Shown here piece after piece: positions 25,135 through 33,689 of a stretch of DNA of 64,000 nt. Both the position numbers and the translations under genes were made by a program. Positions within the stretch are counted from its first letter, which is position 1, and each line of letters starts with the position of its first letter. Under the pieces are notes generated by a model. It did not search any database, was not told where the DNA came from, and saw nothing but the letters and a program-made list of their open reading frames with translations. Source of the stretch: Geothrix fermentans DSM 14018 (GTDB lineage Bacteria > Acidobacteriota > Holophagae > Holophagales > Holophagaceae); contig NZ_KE386811.1 of the NCBI RefSeq assembly GCF_000428885.1, forward strand, positions 1 through 64,000, written 5' to 3'.

Positions 25135-25723
25135 CGCCCACGGGCTGCCCCGGCACGGCGATCCCGGCCCGGAGCGCGCGGCGCCAGGCCACCCAGCCGA
25201 GCACGCAGAGCACCTGGTAGACCAGGTAGAGGCCGCTGGTGACGTAGAGCCCCTTGTAGATCAGCAGCCCCACGGAAAGGCAGTTGGCCGCGATCCACAC
25301 CAGCCAGTTCTCGAGCCACTTGCGGGTCATCATGAACTGGGCCGCGAGGCTGAGGGCCGTGATGAGGGAATCCAGCACGGGCACGGTGCTGTTCGTGTAG
25401 TGGCGCAGCAGCCAGGCCAGGACGGCAGTGGTGGCGGCCACCATCAGGGCCAGCAGGACCGCCGGAACCGGACGGACACGGCTCACGGTGAGAGCCCCGT
25501 GGTCGCGCCCCCCGTGCAGCCAGCTCCACCACCCGTAGACCGAGATGGCGATGTAGAAGGCCTGGAGCCCCACATCCGCGTAGAGCCCCGCCCGGTAGAA
25601 CAGCGCGATGAACACCAGGTTGTTGGCGATGCCGACGGGCCAGTTCCAGATGTTCTCCCGGACCAGCAGGGCCACGCAGGCGGCACCCGTCAGGAACCCG
25701 AAGACTTCCATCCCGCTGGGCAT
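25115..25723 (-). CDS. pnuC: nicotinamide riboside transporter PnuC family
   Basis: A 202-residue membrane protein with about seven hydrophobic segments and the PnuC motif pattern: NIWNWPVGIANNLVFIALFYRAGLYADVGLQAFYI, YGWWSW and WLVWIAANCLSVGLLIYKGLY (each read in part). PnuC imports nicotinamide riboside for NAD synthesis; some relatives carry thiamine. The start overlaps the stop of the upstream gene by 1 nt (TGATG), so it is third in an operon with pyrF. No NadR-type kinase is nearby. Confidence 0.85.
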   Translation of the reverse strand: MPSGMEVFGFLTGAACVALLVRENIWNWPVGIANNLVFIALFYRAGLYADVGLQAFYIAISVYGWWSWLHGGRDHGALTVSRVRPVPAVLLALMVAATTAVLAWLLRHYTNSTVPVLDSLITALSLAAQFMMTRKWLENWLVWIAANCLSVGLLIYKGLYVTSGLYLVYQVLCVLGWVAWRRALRAGIAVPGQPVGVTSSAG

Positions 25724-26265
25724 CAGTCCTCGTGCTTCAGGTTTGGGCTGCGCTCCAGGATCGTGAGGATCAGCCGTTCCAGGTGGTCCACCATGAGGAA
25801 GCGGAGGGTGGGGTCCATGGGGCCCGTGTGGCCGGGCTCGCCGCCGCCCCGCAGCACGAAGAAGGGACCCGAGCGCTCGAGGCGGGAGATCCGCTTCCAG
25901 AGCAGGCGGCCGGCGCCCAGCTTCCGGGCCAGGGGCGCCGGGAGGGCATTGTGCTCGACGCTGAGGCCCATCTCGTCCACGAGCACCTGGGAACCCTCCA
26001 CCAGGAGCAGGCCCAGGAGCGTGGCCAGGAGGAGGAGGCTCCCCGCCACCACCGCGCCGAAGGCCGCGACGATGGCGACCCAGAAAGACCAGGTGGGTTC
26101 CCCGGCGGCCTCGGCCACCTTCAGGGAGACGCGCAGGACGGGCAGGCGCTCCAGGATCTGGGCCAGGGCGCGGACGCCCACCAGCCAGGATCCGGCGAAG
26201 AGCAGTACGGCCATGGCCCGCTGGGCGAAGGAGGGTCTGTAGATGAGGGGCGACCCGACGCTCAT
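25723..26265 (-). CDS. membrane protein of unknown function between pyrF and pnuC
   Basis: A 180-residue protein with two membrane helices near the N-terminus (about 17-40 and 60-90) and a C-terminal soluble domain of mixed strands resembling a PH-like (YdbT/bacterial PH) layout: SQVLVDEMGLSVEHNALPA and RLLWKRISRLERSGPFFVLRGG. No confident family. It overlaps pyrF (ATGA) upstream and pnuC (TGATG) downstream, so all three genes are translationally coupled. Confidence 0.7.
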   Translation of the reverse strand: MSVGSPLIYRPSFAQRAMAVLLFAGSWLVGVRALAQILERLPVLRVSLKVAEAAGEPTWSFWVAIVAAFGAVVAGSLLLLATLLGLLLVEGSQVLVDEMGLSVEHNALPAPLARKLGAGRLLWKRISRLERSGPFFVLRGGGEPGHTGPMDPTLRFLMVDHLERLILTILERSPNLKHED

Positions 26266-27020
26266 CGGGCTTCCATCTCCGCCACGATGGCCTCCGCCGC
26301 AGCGGCGGGATCCGGCGCATGGGTGATGGGGCGGCCCACCACCAGCCAAGTGGAGCCCTGCTTCAGGGCCTGGGCCGGCGTCATCACGCGGGCCTGGTCC
26401 TGGGTGGCGGCCCCGGCGGGGCGGATGCCCGGCGTGAGGCGGTGGAAGCCTTCCCCGCAGGCGTCGCGGATGGCCGCGGCCTCCCAGGCGGAGCACACGA
26501 CGCCGCCGCAGCCGGCCTGGTGGGCCAGCTTCGCGTAGGCCAGGGCCAAGTCCTCCGGGCGCCCCGCGTGGCCCAGGGCCGCCAGGGCCTCCCGGTCCAG
26601 GCTGGTGAGCACGGTGACGGCCAGCAGTTCCGTCCGGCCTCCAGCGGCGCGATGGGCCCGCACGGCCTCCACGGCCGCCTCCAGCATGGCGGGTCCGCCC
26701 TGGGCGTGGACGTTGACCAGGCGCGGATCCAGCTTCAGGACGGCCTCCAGGGCCCGGCGCACGGTGGTGGGGATGTCGTGGAGCTTCAGGTCCAGGAAGA
26801 CCGGCACCCGCTTCTGCAGTTCCCGGACGAAGGCGGGCCCCTCGGCGCAGAACAGCTCCAGCCCCACCTTCAGCATGCCCACGCGGCCCGCCAGCCGCTC
26901 CGCCATGGCCAGGGCCTCCGCCGCCGTGGGCAGGTCCAGGGCCACCACGAGGCGCTCCCGGGGCGTGAGGGTGGATGGGGCTGGATTCAAGGACGACTCC
27001 CGTATGATGCGGAGAACCAT
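26262..27020 (-). CDS. pyrF: orotidine 5'-phosphate decarboxylase
   Basis: A 252-residue enzyme for the last step of UMP synthesis. The catalytic block FLDLKLHDIPTTV is intact (Asp and Lys of the DxKxxDI motif), with LVVALDLPTAAEAL at the start of the barrel and LTPGIRPAG plus VVGRPITHAPDP at the phosphate-binding end. The start is uncertain: ATG 27020 is preferred over ATGs at 27047 and 27071 because those run into the divergent gene's leader. It heads an operon with a membrane protein and pnuC. Confidence 0.93.
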   Translation of the reverse strand: MVLRIIRESSLNPAPSTLTPRERLVVALDLPTAAEALAMAERLAGRVGMLKVGLELFCAEGPAFVRELQKRVPVFLDLKLHDIPTTVRRALEAVLKLDPRLVNVHAQGGPAMLEAAVEAVRAHRAAGGRTELLAVTVLTSLDREALAALGHAGRPEDLALAYAKLAHQAGCGGVVCSAWEAAAIRDACGEGFHRLTPGIRPAGAATQDQARVMTPAQALKQGSTWLVVGRPITHAPDPAAAAEAIVAEMEAR

Positions 27021-27040
27021 TCTGCCACCAAGGTGTCTCC

Positions 27041-28000
27041 GTGCCATTGACCGCCCCGCCGCCCACGCCACCCGCCGAGGTCCGTCCCGCGCCCCCCACC
27101 GCCGCCGCGCTGCTGGACCAGGCGCTGGACGCCTACGACTGGGGCCGCCCCCTGCCCGCGGCGCCCAAGGGCCCCGGCGCCGCGGCCCACCGCTGGCTCC
27201 AGGCCGCGGCCGCCTTCGATCCCCTGAAGGAAGCGCCGGCCGATCCCTTCCCCGCGGGAACCTCCCGCCGGGAGGCGGAGGCCCTGCGGGCCCTGCTGAA
27301 GGCGCCGCAGGGCCAAGTGGCCCCGCGGCTCGCCGCCCTGCCCCTCCGCCAGGCGGGGACAGCCCTGGCCCTGTGGCGCTGGGGCCAGGCCCAGGTCCGC
27401 GATGGCCGCTTCAGCCCCGGCCTGCGCCGGGCCTGGGAGGACCGCCTGCTGGCGAAGGGACCCGGCCTCACCCGGGGCTACGCCCTCCGCCACGCCCTCT
27501 GCTGGGCCCTGGCCGAGCAGGACGAGGCGCGCTTCGCGGCGATCAAGGCCCGGGCGGACGAGGCCGCCACACCCGTCGTGTCCCGCTTCCAGCGCCTCTT
27601 CGGCCTGCTGGGCGGCCGCTCGCCGGTGCTGCGCCTGTGGAGCCTGCCCGGCCTGGACTACCAGGACCTCCGGCTGGACGAGCTGGGGGCGCCCCGCCTG
27701 TGGATCCTTCCCGCCGATGCGGAGACCCTGCCGGACCTCCCCGTGGACGTGGCCTGGATCATCCCCAGCCTCGACGCCGGCCAGGATGACCGTAGCGCGA
27801 GCATTCCCGGCGGCCTGGCGGCCGAGGCCCGGTCGCTGTCCGACCGGCTCCGCGCCGCGGGCCGGAGCGCCCGCTTCGTCCCCAGCCGGGCCGCCTTCGA
27901 GGACCTCGGCATGGCCTGGTTCCCCATCCTCATCGAGCTGGACGGCCAGGGGAACCTCCGGTCCGTCCGCATGGGCGACGCGGCGCCGCGGAAGCCCTGA
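27041..28000 (+). CDS. uncharacterised protein (319 aa)
   Basis: Not recognised. The protein is Ala/Leu/Arg-rich and helical over the first 180 residues, after a Pro-rich N-terminus without a signal peptide. The last 120 residues (LDELGAPRLWILPAD, DVAWIIPSLDAG, FPILIELDGQGNLRSVRMG) have a strand pattern that could be thioredoxin-like, but no CxxC is present. It starts at GTG 27041 with AAGGTG upstream and is divergent from pyrF with 20 nt between start codons. Confidence 0.65.
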   Translation: MPLTAPPPTPPAEVRPAPPTAAALLDQALDAYDWGRPLPAAPKGPGAAAHRWLQAAAAFDPLKEAPADPFPAGTSRREAEALRALLKAPQGQVAPRLAALPLRQAGTALALWRWGQAQVRDGRFSPGLRRAWEDRLLAKGPGLTRGYALRHALCWALAEQDEARFAAIKARADEAATPVVSRFQRLFGLLGGRSPVLRLWSLPGLDYQDLRLDELGAPRLWILPADAETLPDLPVDVAWIIPSLDAGQDDRSASIPGGLAAEARSLSDRLRAAGRSARFVPSRAAFEDLGMAWFPILIELDGQGNLRSVRMGDAAPRKP

Positions 28001-28030
28001 GGCGGTTTCACGATCAAAAAGCAAATAGAT

Positions 28031-28270
28031 CACCACGAAGGCCACGAAGGCGCCCTTCCGGGCAGGGAAGGAACACGAATGGGTCTCGACCCACCGCGGA
28101 CATCCCTTTGCGGGCGGCGGCCATGGCGGCCCTGGAAGCCGCCCGGGATCGCCGCCCGCAAAGCCGGTCGCGCAACGCGCGCCCGAGGCCGACGGCCCGG
28201 ATGTCCTGAGCTGGACGCCAGGGCCTGTCTTCGTGGCCTTGATCTGCTTCTTCGCGTCCTTCGTGCAGGT
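28031..28270. repeat. CACGAAG-type nested palindrome
   Basis: The left arm CACCACGAAGGCCACGAAGG (28031-28050) faces the right arm near 28230-28267 (TCTTCGTGGCCTTG and TTCGCGTCCTTCGTG). Inside is a 14-bp perfect inverted repeat, CTTTGCGGGCGGCG at 28106-28119 with its complement at 28150-28163. It fills the 302-nt gap between convergent genes and no gene is seen. Confidence 0.75.
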
Positions 28271-28302
28271 CTTTGAAATCTTTGGAAGATGAACCTCGGT
28301 CC

Positions 28303-30249
28303 TCAGCCGATGCCGCAGCCCTGAAGCCAGCCGGCCACGGCGCCCCAGACCATCTGCGACCAGTAGTAGAAGCCCCGCTTCACGGACCGGGGCGTGTAGC
28401 TGGCGTGGAGCCGGTCCTTGAGCATGGGGTAGTTGCCGTCGGGGTCCAGCACGGCCGCGGCCACGGGGGAGTCGAACTCGTAGGTGATCCAGCGGTCCTG
28501 GCCGTCCCACACGAGCCGCTGCTCGTCCCGGTTCTCCAGCCGCACCCAGAGGGTGATGGGCACCTGGATCCCCCCCCGCCGCTCGAGGGTGATGGAGCCC
28601 ACCCGGCCCGGCGCCGCGGGCTGGGGGGCCGCGAAGACCGGCGCCTTGTCCGAGAAGAGCCAGCCGCCCTGCGTGACCTCCCGGACCTTCACCCCGCGGA
28701 TGGCGTAGTCGAGGACTTCGGTCCCCTCCACGAAGTCCCGCCAGAAGGCCGACAGGTCCCGGCCGGACACCCGCTCGGCGATCCGCCGGAAGTCCTGCCG
28801 CGTGGGGTGGTGGAAGGCCATCTCCTGGGCGTAGGCCCGCATGACCTGCTCCATCACGGGCCGGCCCAGCATGGCCTCCAGCTGGTTCAGGGCCACGGTG
28901 GACTTGTCGTAGACCGAGGCGAAGTAGCTGTGCAGGTTGAGTGTGCGGAAGCCGAAGCGGGTGAGCGGATCCGCCGAGGGCAGGCTCCAGTAGCCCTGCC
29001 ATTCCAGGAAGTCCGTGGGCACCTGGAAGCGCCGCCCCCCCAGCAGGCTGTGGTAGCTGCGCTCCATGGCCTTGTGCGTGAACCAGCTGGTGATCCCCTC
29101 GTCCAGCCAGGGCTCCTCGAACTCGTTGCTGGCCAGCATCCCGTAGAAGAACTGGTGGCCGTACTCGTGGGTGGCCACCACCTCCGGCTCGAAGCGCTGC
29201 TGGAGCGGATCGAAGGCCACGGAGCCGGCGGTGATCAGCGTCGGGTACTCCATGCCGTCGGCCCCCGCGGCCTCCCTGGGCGTGTCGATGACCGTGAGCG
29301 TGGGATAGGGGTATTTGAAATACCACTCCTCGCTCCAGCGCAGGGCGTTCTCCACGGCGCGGCGCTGGCGCTGGAAGTTCCCGCGGTTGCGGTCGTTGAT
29401 GTAGTAGAAGACCTGCACCCCCCGGTACTCGACCATGGCGGGCTTGCGCCAGCTCTCCCGCGGCATCACGGCCCAGGCGAAGTCGTGGACATCCTCCGCG
29501 TGCAGCCGCCAGATGACGTTCAGGGGCCGCTTGGGATCCTGCTCGATCTCCGTCACGAAGTTGGTCTGGGTCCCCGTATGGGCCAGCCCCAGCGCGTTCG
29601 GCAGGGACAGGGACACGTCGTAGACGCCGAAGTCCGCGAAATATTCCGTGCTGGCGTGGTAGGCATGGCAGTTCCAACGGTCGCCCTGGTAGACACCCAC
29701 CTTGGGAAACCACTGGCCCGACATCAGGAAGTCCTCCGCCCAGCCGCTGCGGGCGAAGACCTTCGGATAGCGGTTCTCCCAGGCGATCTCCACCTGGATG
29801 GTCTCGCCCGGCGCCACCGGGCGCGGCAGCTTCAGCCAGTGGACCGTCTCGTCCTCGCCCGTGTGGCCCTGGAGGTCCCGGCCGTCCATGCGGGCGCTGA
29901 TGAGGCGGCAGTAGCCCCAGGAGGTGGACTCGGAGGGCCGGTCCTGGCGGTCGTTCCGCAGGCGGCCGCCGCTCTCCTTGACGAAGAGGCTCTGCGGCCC
30001 CTTGAAGGCATTGAGATACAGGTGCAGCGGCAGCTCCTGCGTGGGGGCCGTGCCCGTGTTCCGCCAGGACAGGGTCTCCGTCGCCTCCAGCGTCTTATGC
30101 TCGAAATCCAGCACCGCGTCGATCCGGTAGTTGGCGATGCGCGGCGACTTCGGCTTGTCGAACCACTTCTCCGGCGTCCAGGTCCGCGCCGACGCGCCCA
30201 GCCCCATGGCCGCGAACAGCACCAGCGCAGCCACCATGCGGCGTACCAT
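28303..30249 (-). CDS. exported M1 family (gluzincin) metallopeptidase
   Basis: A 648-residue protein with a signal peptide (MVRRMVAALVLFAAMGLGASA). The zinc motif HEYGH, followed 18 residues later by the third ligand Glu in WLDEG, is intact, and GMEYP replaces the aminopeptidase GAMEN, as in exported M1 relatives. The N-terminal beta-sandwich domain of M1 peptidases precedes it. It probably trims peptides in the periplasm or outside. The ATG at 30249 has GGAGG upstream; an ATG 36 nt earlier is less likely. It is divergent from tRNA-fMet. Confidence 0.92.
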   Translation of the reverse strand: MVRRMVAALVLFAAMGLGASARTWTPEKWFDKPKSPRIANYRIDAVLDFEHKTLEATETLSWRNTGTAPTQELPLHLYLNAFKGPQSLFVKESGGRLRNDRQDRPSESTSWGYCRLISARMDGRDLQGHTGEDETVHWLKLPRPVAPGETIQVEIAWENRYPKVFARSGWAEDFLMSGQWFPKVGVYQGDRWNCHAYHASTEYFADFGVYDVSLSLPNALGLAHTGTQTNFVTEIEQDPKRPLNVIWRLHAEDVHDFAWAVMPRESWRKPAMVEYRGVQVFYYINDRNRGNFQRQRRAVENALRWSEEWYFKYPYPTLTVIDTPREAAGADGMEYPTLITAGSVAFDPLQQRFEPEVVATHEYGHQFFYGMLASNEFEEPWLDEGITSWFTHKAMERSYHSLLGGRRFQVPTDFLEWQGYWSLPSADPLTRFGFRTLNLHSYFASVYDKSTVALNQLEAMLGRPVMEQVMRAYAQEMAFHHPTRQDFRRIAERVSGRDLSAFWRDFVEGTEVLDYAIRGVKVREVTQGGWLFSDKAPVFAAPQPAAPGRVGSITLERRGGIQVPITLWVRLENRDEQRLVWDGQDRWITYEFDSPVAAAVLDPDGNYPMLKDRLHASYTPRSVKRGFYYWSQMVWGAVAGWLQGCGIG

Positions 30250-30301
30250 CACATCCTCCAGAGCGTCCACCGAGTCTACCAACACCCCCCGCCCTGCGTC
30301 C

Positions 30302-30329
30302 TTGCCACCTCCCGGATCCCTGCTACACT
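30302..30329 (+). promoter_or_regulatory. promoter of tRNA-fMet
   Basis: TTGCCA (30302-30307) and TACACT (30324-30329) are 16 nt apart. Transcription would start about 5 nt before the mature tRNA. This is the clearest -35 paired with the TANACT -10 type. Confidence 0.65.
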
Positions 30330-30340
30330 GGATTTCCTAC

Positions 30341-30417
<77 letters not shown>

Positions 30418-30429
30418 ATCGAACCGGTG

Positions 30430-30453
30430 ACCGGAGCCAAGTGCTCCGGTTTT
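30430..30453 (+). terminator. Rho-independent terminator after tRNA-fMet
   Basis: ACCGGAGC-CAAGT-GCTCCGGT followed by TTTT, 13 nt after the tRNA CCA end. Confidence 0.85.
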
Positions 30454-30475
30454 CGTGTACGCCCATGACGGACGG

Positions 30476-30740
30476 GCAGGATTTGGACCTGCGAGTGGGA
30501 TGTGGAGGACGCGACTTGATGTCGCGTCCGGAGCAGACCGGGGGACGGCGAAGCCGGACCCAGTTCAAATCGTGACCGGGGGGGTCGGCGCGAAAGGCGG
30601 AGAGCGGCAGGATTTGAACCTGCGAGTGGGATCTCGGAGGCCCTCCGGGGGAGGGCCGGGAGCGAGACCGGGGATCGCGCAGCGGGCCCAGTTCAAATCG
30701 TGACCGGATGGGTCGGCGCGAAAGGCGGAGAGCGGCAGGC
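30476..30740. repeat. tandem repeat containing tRNA T-arm fragments
   Basis: Two imperfect units of 131 and 128 nt begin at 30476 and 30607, and a third starts at 30735. Each opens with GCAGGATTTGAACCTGCGAG (first copy has TTTGGACC), the reverse complement of a tRNA T arm like the one in the adjacent tRNA-fMet. Units also share CCAGTTCAAATCGTGACCGG and GGTCGGCGCGAAAGGCGGAG. No gene is supported here. Confidence 0.75.
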
Positions 30741-30766
30741 CTCCGAGAGAGGTCCTCGCCAAGCCC

Positions 30767-31531
30767 CTACCCTTTCTGCACAAACGGCCTGAACAACTCG
30801 CTGGGCAGGGGGATGAAGCTGGTGGTGTTGTGCTCGCTGGAGATCTCCACCATGGTCTGGAGGAACCGCAGCTGGAGGGCGATGGGCTGCTCGGCCATCA
30901 TGGCGGCGGCCTGCACCATCTTCTCCGCAGCCTGGAACTCGCCTTCGGCGTTGACCACCTTGGCGCGGCGCTCCCGCTCCGCCTCGGCCTGCTTGGCCAT
31001 GGCGCGCTTCATCCCATCAGGCAGCACCACGTCGCGCACCTCCACCGTGCTCACCTTCACGCCCCACGGCGCGGTCTGGCGGTCGATGATCTCCTGCAGC
31101 TGGACATTGATCTTTTCGCGGTGGGCGAGGAGTTCATCCAACTCCGACTGGCCCAGCACCTTGCGCAGCGTGGTCTGAGCGATCAGAGAGGAGGCCTTGA
31201 GGAAGTTCTCCACTTTGACCACCGCCGCTTCAGGATCCACCACGCGGAAATAGACCACCGCGTCCACCGTGGCGGGGACGTTGTCGCGGGTCATGACCTC
31301 CTGCTTGGGCACGTCGATGGTCACCACGCGCAGGTCCATGCGCACCATGCGGTCGATGAAGGGGATGAGGAAGATCAGGCCCGGCCCCTTGGCACCCTTG
31401 AGCTTGCCCCAGCGGAAGATCACCCCCCGTTCGTACTCGCGCAGGATGCGCGCGGCCTGGGGCAGGACGATCAACCCGAGCGCGAGGATCACGACGATCC
31501 AGGGGCCCAGGTACAGCACGAATCCGTTCAT
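30767..31531 (-). CDS. slipin (SPFH/stomatin-like membrane protein)
   Basis: A 254-residue protein. An N-terminal membrane helix (LGPWIVVILALGLIVLPQ) is followed by the SPFH domain: REYERGVIFRWGKL, PGLIFLIPFIDRMVRMDLR, VTIDVPKQEVMTRDNVPATVDAVVYFRV and the coiled-coil AMAKQAEAERERRAKVVNAEGE. Slipins form oligomeric membrane platforms and are substrates or partners of NfeD proteases. The start overlaps the NfeD stop by 4 nt (ATGA), the standard slipin-NfeD operon. Confidence 0.95.
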   Translation of the reverse strand: MNGFVLYLGPWIVVILALGLIVLPQAARILREYERGVIFRWGKLKGAKGPGLIFLIPFIDRMVRMDLRVVTIDVPKQEVMTRDNVPATVDAVVYFRVVDPEAAVVKVENFLKASSLIAQTTLRKVLGQSELDELLAHREKINVQLQEIIDRQTAPWGVKVSTVEVRDVVLPDGMKRAMAKQAEAERERRAKVVNAEGEFQAAEKMVQAAAMMAEQPIALQLRFLQTMVEISSEHNTTSFIPLPSELFRPFVQKG

Positions 31532-32880
31532 GGCCGTTCCTCCTTGGAAGTCCCCACCGGTTCCACCGTCAAGGTCAGGCCGTCCCGGGCGGTGATCTCG
31601 ACCATCTGGCCCGCCTCGATGGGCCCGGCGCTGACGGCATTCCAGTACTCGCCCTCGATGAACACACGCCCGCCGCCCTCGCCGATGGGCTCCAGGGCCG
31701 TGACCGTCCGCCCCAGCATGGCCTCGGCCCCAGCCCGGGAAGGCAGGCCCTGGGCGCGCAGGCCGGCTGCGATCACGAAGCTGAAGAACAGGACCGTCAC
31801 CACGGTGGCGGGCACCATCCACAGCAGCGACAGCCGCAGGAACGGCTCGCTCCGGTCGAACAGCATGAACAACCCCAGGAAGAAGGCCAGGGTGCCGCCC
31901 GCCGTGAGCACGCCGTGCGTCGGTGCGAAGGCATCCACCAGGAACAGCAGGATCGCCACGGCGACCAGCGCCAGTCCGGTGATGCTCATGGGCAGGACCG
32001 AGGAGAGGTAGAGCAGCAGGAGCAGCGCGATCACGCCCGCCACGCCCGGCAGGATGGCGCCGGGGCTCGTCAGCTCGCCGATGATGCCGTACACCACCAC
32101 CAGCATCAGGATCAGCATCACCTGGGGATGGGCGATGGCCTGGAAGGCCCTCTCCCGCACCGAGAGGGGGATCACGGACACCGTGGCTCCGGCGGTCTCC
32201 AGCCGCCGCCCGCCGACCTCCCGGCCGTCGAGGCGCTTGAGCAGGTCCGGCAGGTCGTCGGCGAGGAGGTCCACCACGTTCAGCTCGAGGGCCCGGTCCG
32301 CGCTGATGGCGGCGCTCTCCCGCACCGAAGCCCGCGCCCACTCGATGTTGCGGTGGCGCCGGCCGGCGATGGCCTCCAGGTAGCTGGAAGTGAAGTTCTC
32401 CAGCTTCTGCTTCATGACGTCGTCCTGCTTGCCGCCGCCGGGGCCCAGGCCGACGGGATGGGCCGCGCCGATGCTGGTGGAGGGCGCCATCGCCGCCACG
32501 TCCGCGGCCATGGTGATGAAGCACCCTGCGCTCCCCGCCCAGGCGCCCTGGGGTGACACGAACACGACCGTGGGGACGGGGGACCGCAGGAAGCTCTGGA
32601 TGATCTCCTTGGTGGAATCCAGGAGCCCGCCCGGCGTATCCAGCTCGATGACCAGGCACTGGGCGTTCCGGCCCGCGGCCTCGCCGATGGCCCGCGCAAG
32701 GTAATCGGCCGTGGCGGGACCGATGGTGCCCTGGACCCGGGCCACGCAGACCTGCCGCTCCGGCACCGGCGTGCCCCAGGCCCCCAGTAAAGCCAGCGTG
32801 GCGAAGACCCAGCGGACCATCAGGCGGAGGGTTCCCGCCGAACGCGCCTGGGACCTGGCCCTTCCCCGGAAAACTCGCAT
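31528..32880 (-). CDS. NfeD family membrane-bound serine protease
   Basis: A 450-residue protein: N-terminal signal/anchor, a ClpP-class protease domain (about 45-250) with LVIELDTPGGLLDST and the nucleophile Ser117 in WAGSAG, four to five membrane helices (about 260-385), and a C-terminal NfeD OB-fold domain (about 390-445, IGEGGGRVFIEGEYWNAVS). Full-length NfeD of this kind cuts the C-terminus of its slipin partner, encoded directly downstream with a 4-nt overlap. Confidence 0.93.
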   Translation of the reverse strand: MRVFRGRARSQARSAGTLRLMVRWVFATLALLGAWGTPVPERQVCVARVQGTIGPATADYLARAIGEAAGRNAQCLVIELDTPGGLLDSTKEIIQSFLRSPVPTVVFVSPQGAWAGSAGCFITMAADVAAMAPSTSIGAAHPVGLGPGGGKQDDVMKQKLENFTSSYLEAIAGRRHRNIEWARASVRESAAISADRALELNVVDLLADDLPDLLKRLDGREVGGRRLETAGATVSVIPLSVRERAFQAIAHPQVMLILMLVVVYGIIGELTSPGAILPGVAGVIALLLLLYLSSVLPMSITGLALVAVAILLFLVDAFAPTHGVLTAGGTLAFFLGLFMLFDRSEPFLRLSLLWMVPATVVTVLFFSFVIAAGLRAQGLPSRAGAEAMLGRTVTALEPIGEGGGRVFIEGEYWNAVSAGPIEAGQMVEITARDGLTLTVEPVGTSKEERP

Positions 32881-32930
32881 GGAGGCCTCGCGGGTACGAC
32901 CTCATTCTATCGCCGGGGTCCAGAGCCCCT

Positions 32931-32936
32931 CATACT
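32931..32936 (+). promoter_or_regulatory. -10 element (CATACT), probable leaderless start
   Basis: CATACT is followed by exactly 6 nt and the ATG at 32943. No SD precedes this ATG, so the mRNA probably starts at the start codon. Confidence 0.5.
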
Positions 32937-32942
32937 CGTCCC

Positions 32943-33689
32943 ATGTTCGTGGCGGTGGGGCAGGTTCCTGGACATCCCGAGGCCGTCGCCCGGGCGGCGC
33001 GGATCGCGGGCCTGGCCCTGCCGGACGCCACGCGGATGCTGGCGGGCACCCCGCCGCGGATCCTCCTGCGGGCCACGACGGAGGGTGGGGCCATCGTGGC
33101 GGCCCTGGCGGCGGAGGGCTTCCTCGCCTGGACCGCGGAGCCCTCTGCCGTCCCCACCGACAGCGCTCGCGTGGTGGTGCGGAGCCTGGACTGGGAAGCG
33201 GAGGGCTTCCGGGTCGTGGACGCTCAGGGCCGGGCCCATCCGTGCCCCCTGGCCGCGGTCCGCCTCCTGCAGCGGGGGGCCCGCACCCAGAGCACCACGG
33301 AGATCCACAAGACCAAGGAGACCCGGTTCGACCTGGGCAAGGCCGTCCTCAGCGGGGGGCTCCTGATGACCAAGAAGGTGGAGAAGGTGGAGGAACGCAC
33401 CACCCACGCCAAGGAGCCCTTCCTCCTGGTCCAGCGCGGCGACGGCCTGCCGGACCTGATGGTCTACGAGCACGGCATGGACTACCGGTGCCTCGGCGCG
33501 GACATGCGCCCCGCCACCCTGGCCAACCTCGCCCAGCTCGCGGCGCGGTTCCAGGCCCTCTGCCCCCAGGCGCCCCTGGATGACCGCGTGGGCCGCCCGG
33601 GCTTCGTGGCCGGCCTGCCCCACCTCTCCGTGGATCCGGTGGACCTGGCCCTGCACCTCGTGTCCGAGGCCCGGCGGAGGGGCTGCTGA
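32943..33689 (+). CDS. uncharacterised protein (248 aa), partner of radical SAM gene
   Basis: Not recognised. A soluble protein with an N-terminal region rich in Ala (AVARAARIAGLALPDATRML), a central KTKETRFDLGKAVLSGGLLMTKK segment, and a C-terminal half with LLVQRGDGLPDLMVYEHGMDYRCLG. No signal peptide, membrane helix or metal motif is seen. It ends directly against the next gene (0 nt between TGA and GTG), so the two form an operon. Divergent from NfeD with 62 nt between start codons. Confidence 0.7.
   Translation: MFVAVGQVPGHPEAVARAARIAGLALPDATRMLAGTPPRILLRATTEGGAIVAALAAEGFLAWTAEPSAVPTDSARVVVRSLDWEAEGFRVVDAQGRAHPCPLAAVRLLQRGARTQSTTEIHKTKETRFDLGKAVLSGGLLMTKKVEKVEERTTHAKEPFLLVQRGDGLPDLMVYEHGMDYRCLGADMRPATLANLAQLAARFQALCPQAPLDDRVGRPGFVAGLPHLSVDPVDLALHLVSEARRRGC

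Noticed and set aside
26987-29713. 908-codon minus-strand frame across the 319-aa gene, the repeat and the M1 peptidase
   Set aside because: High-GC shadow frame. The sequence is Gly/Arg/Pro-rich without domains and overlaps well-supported genes.
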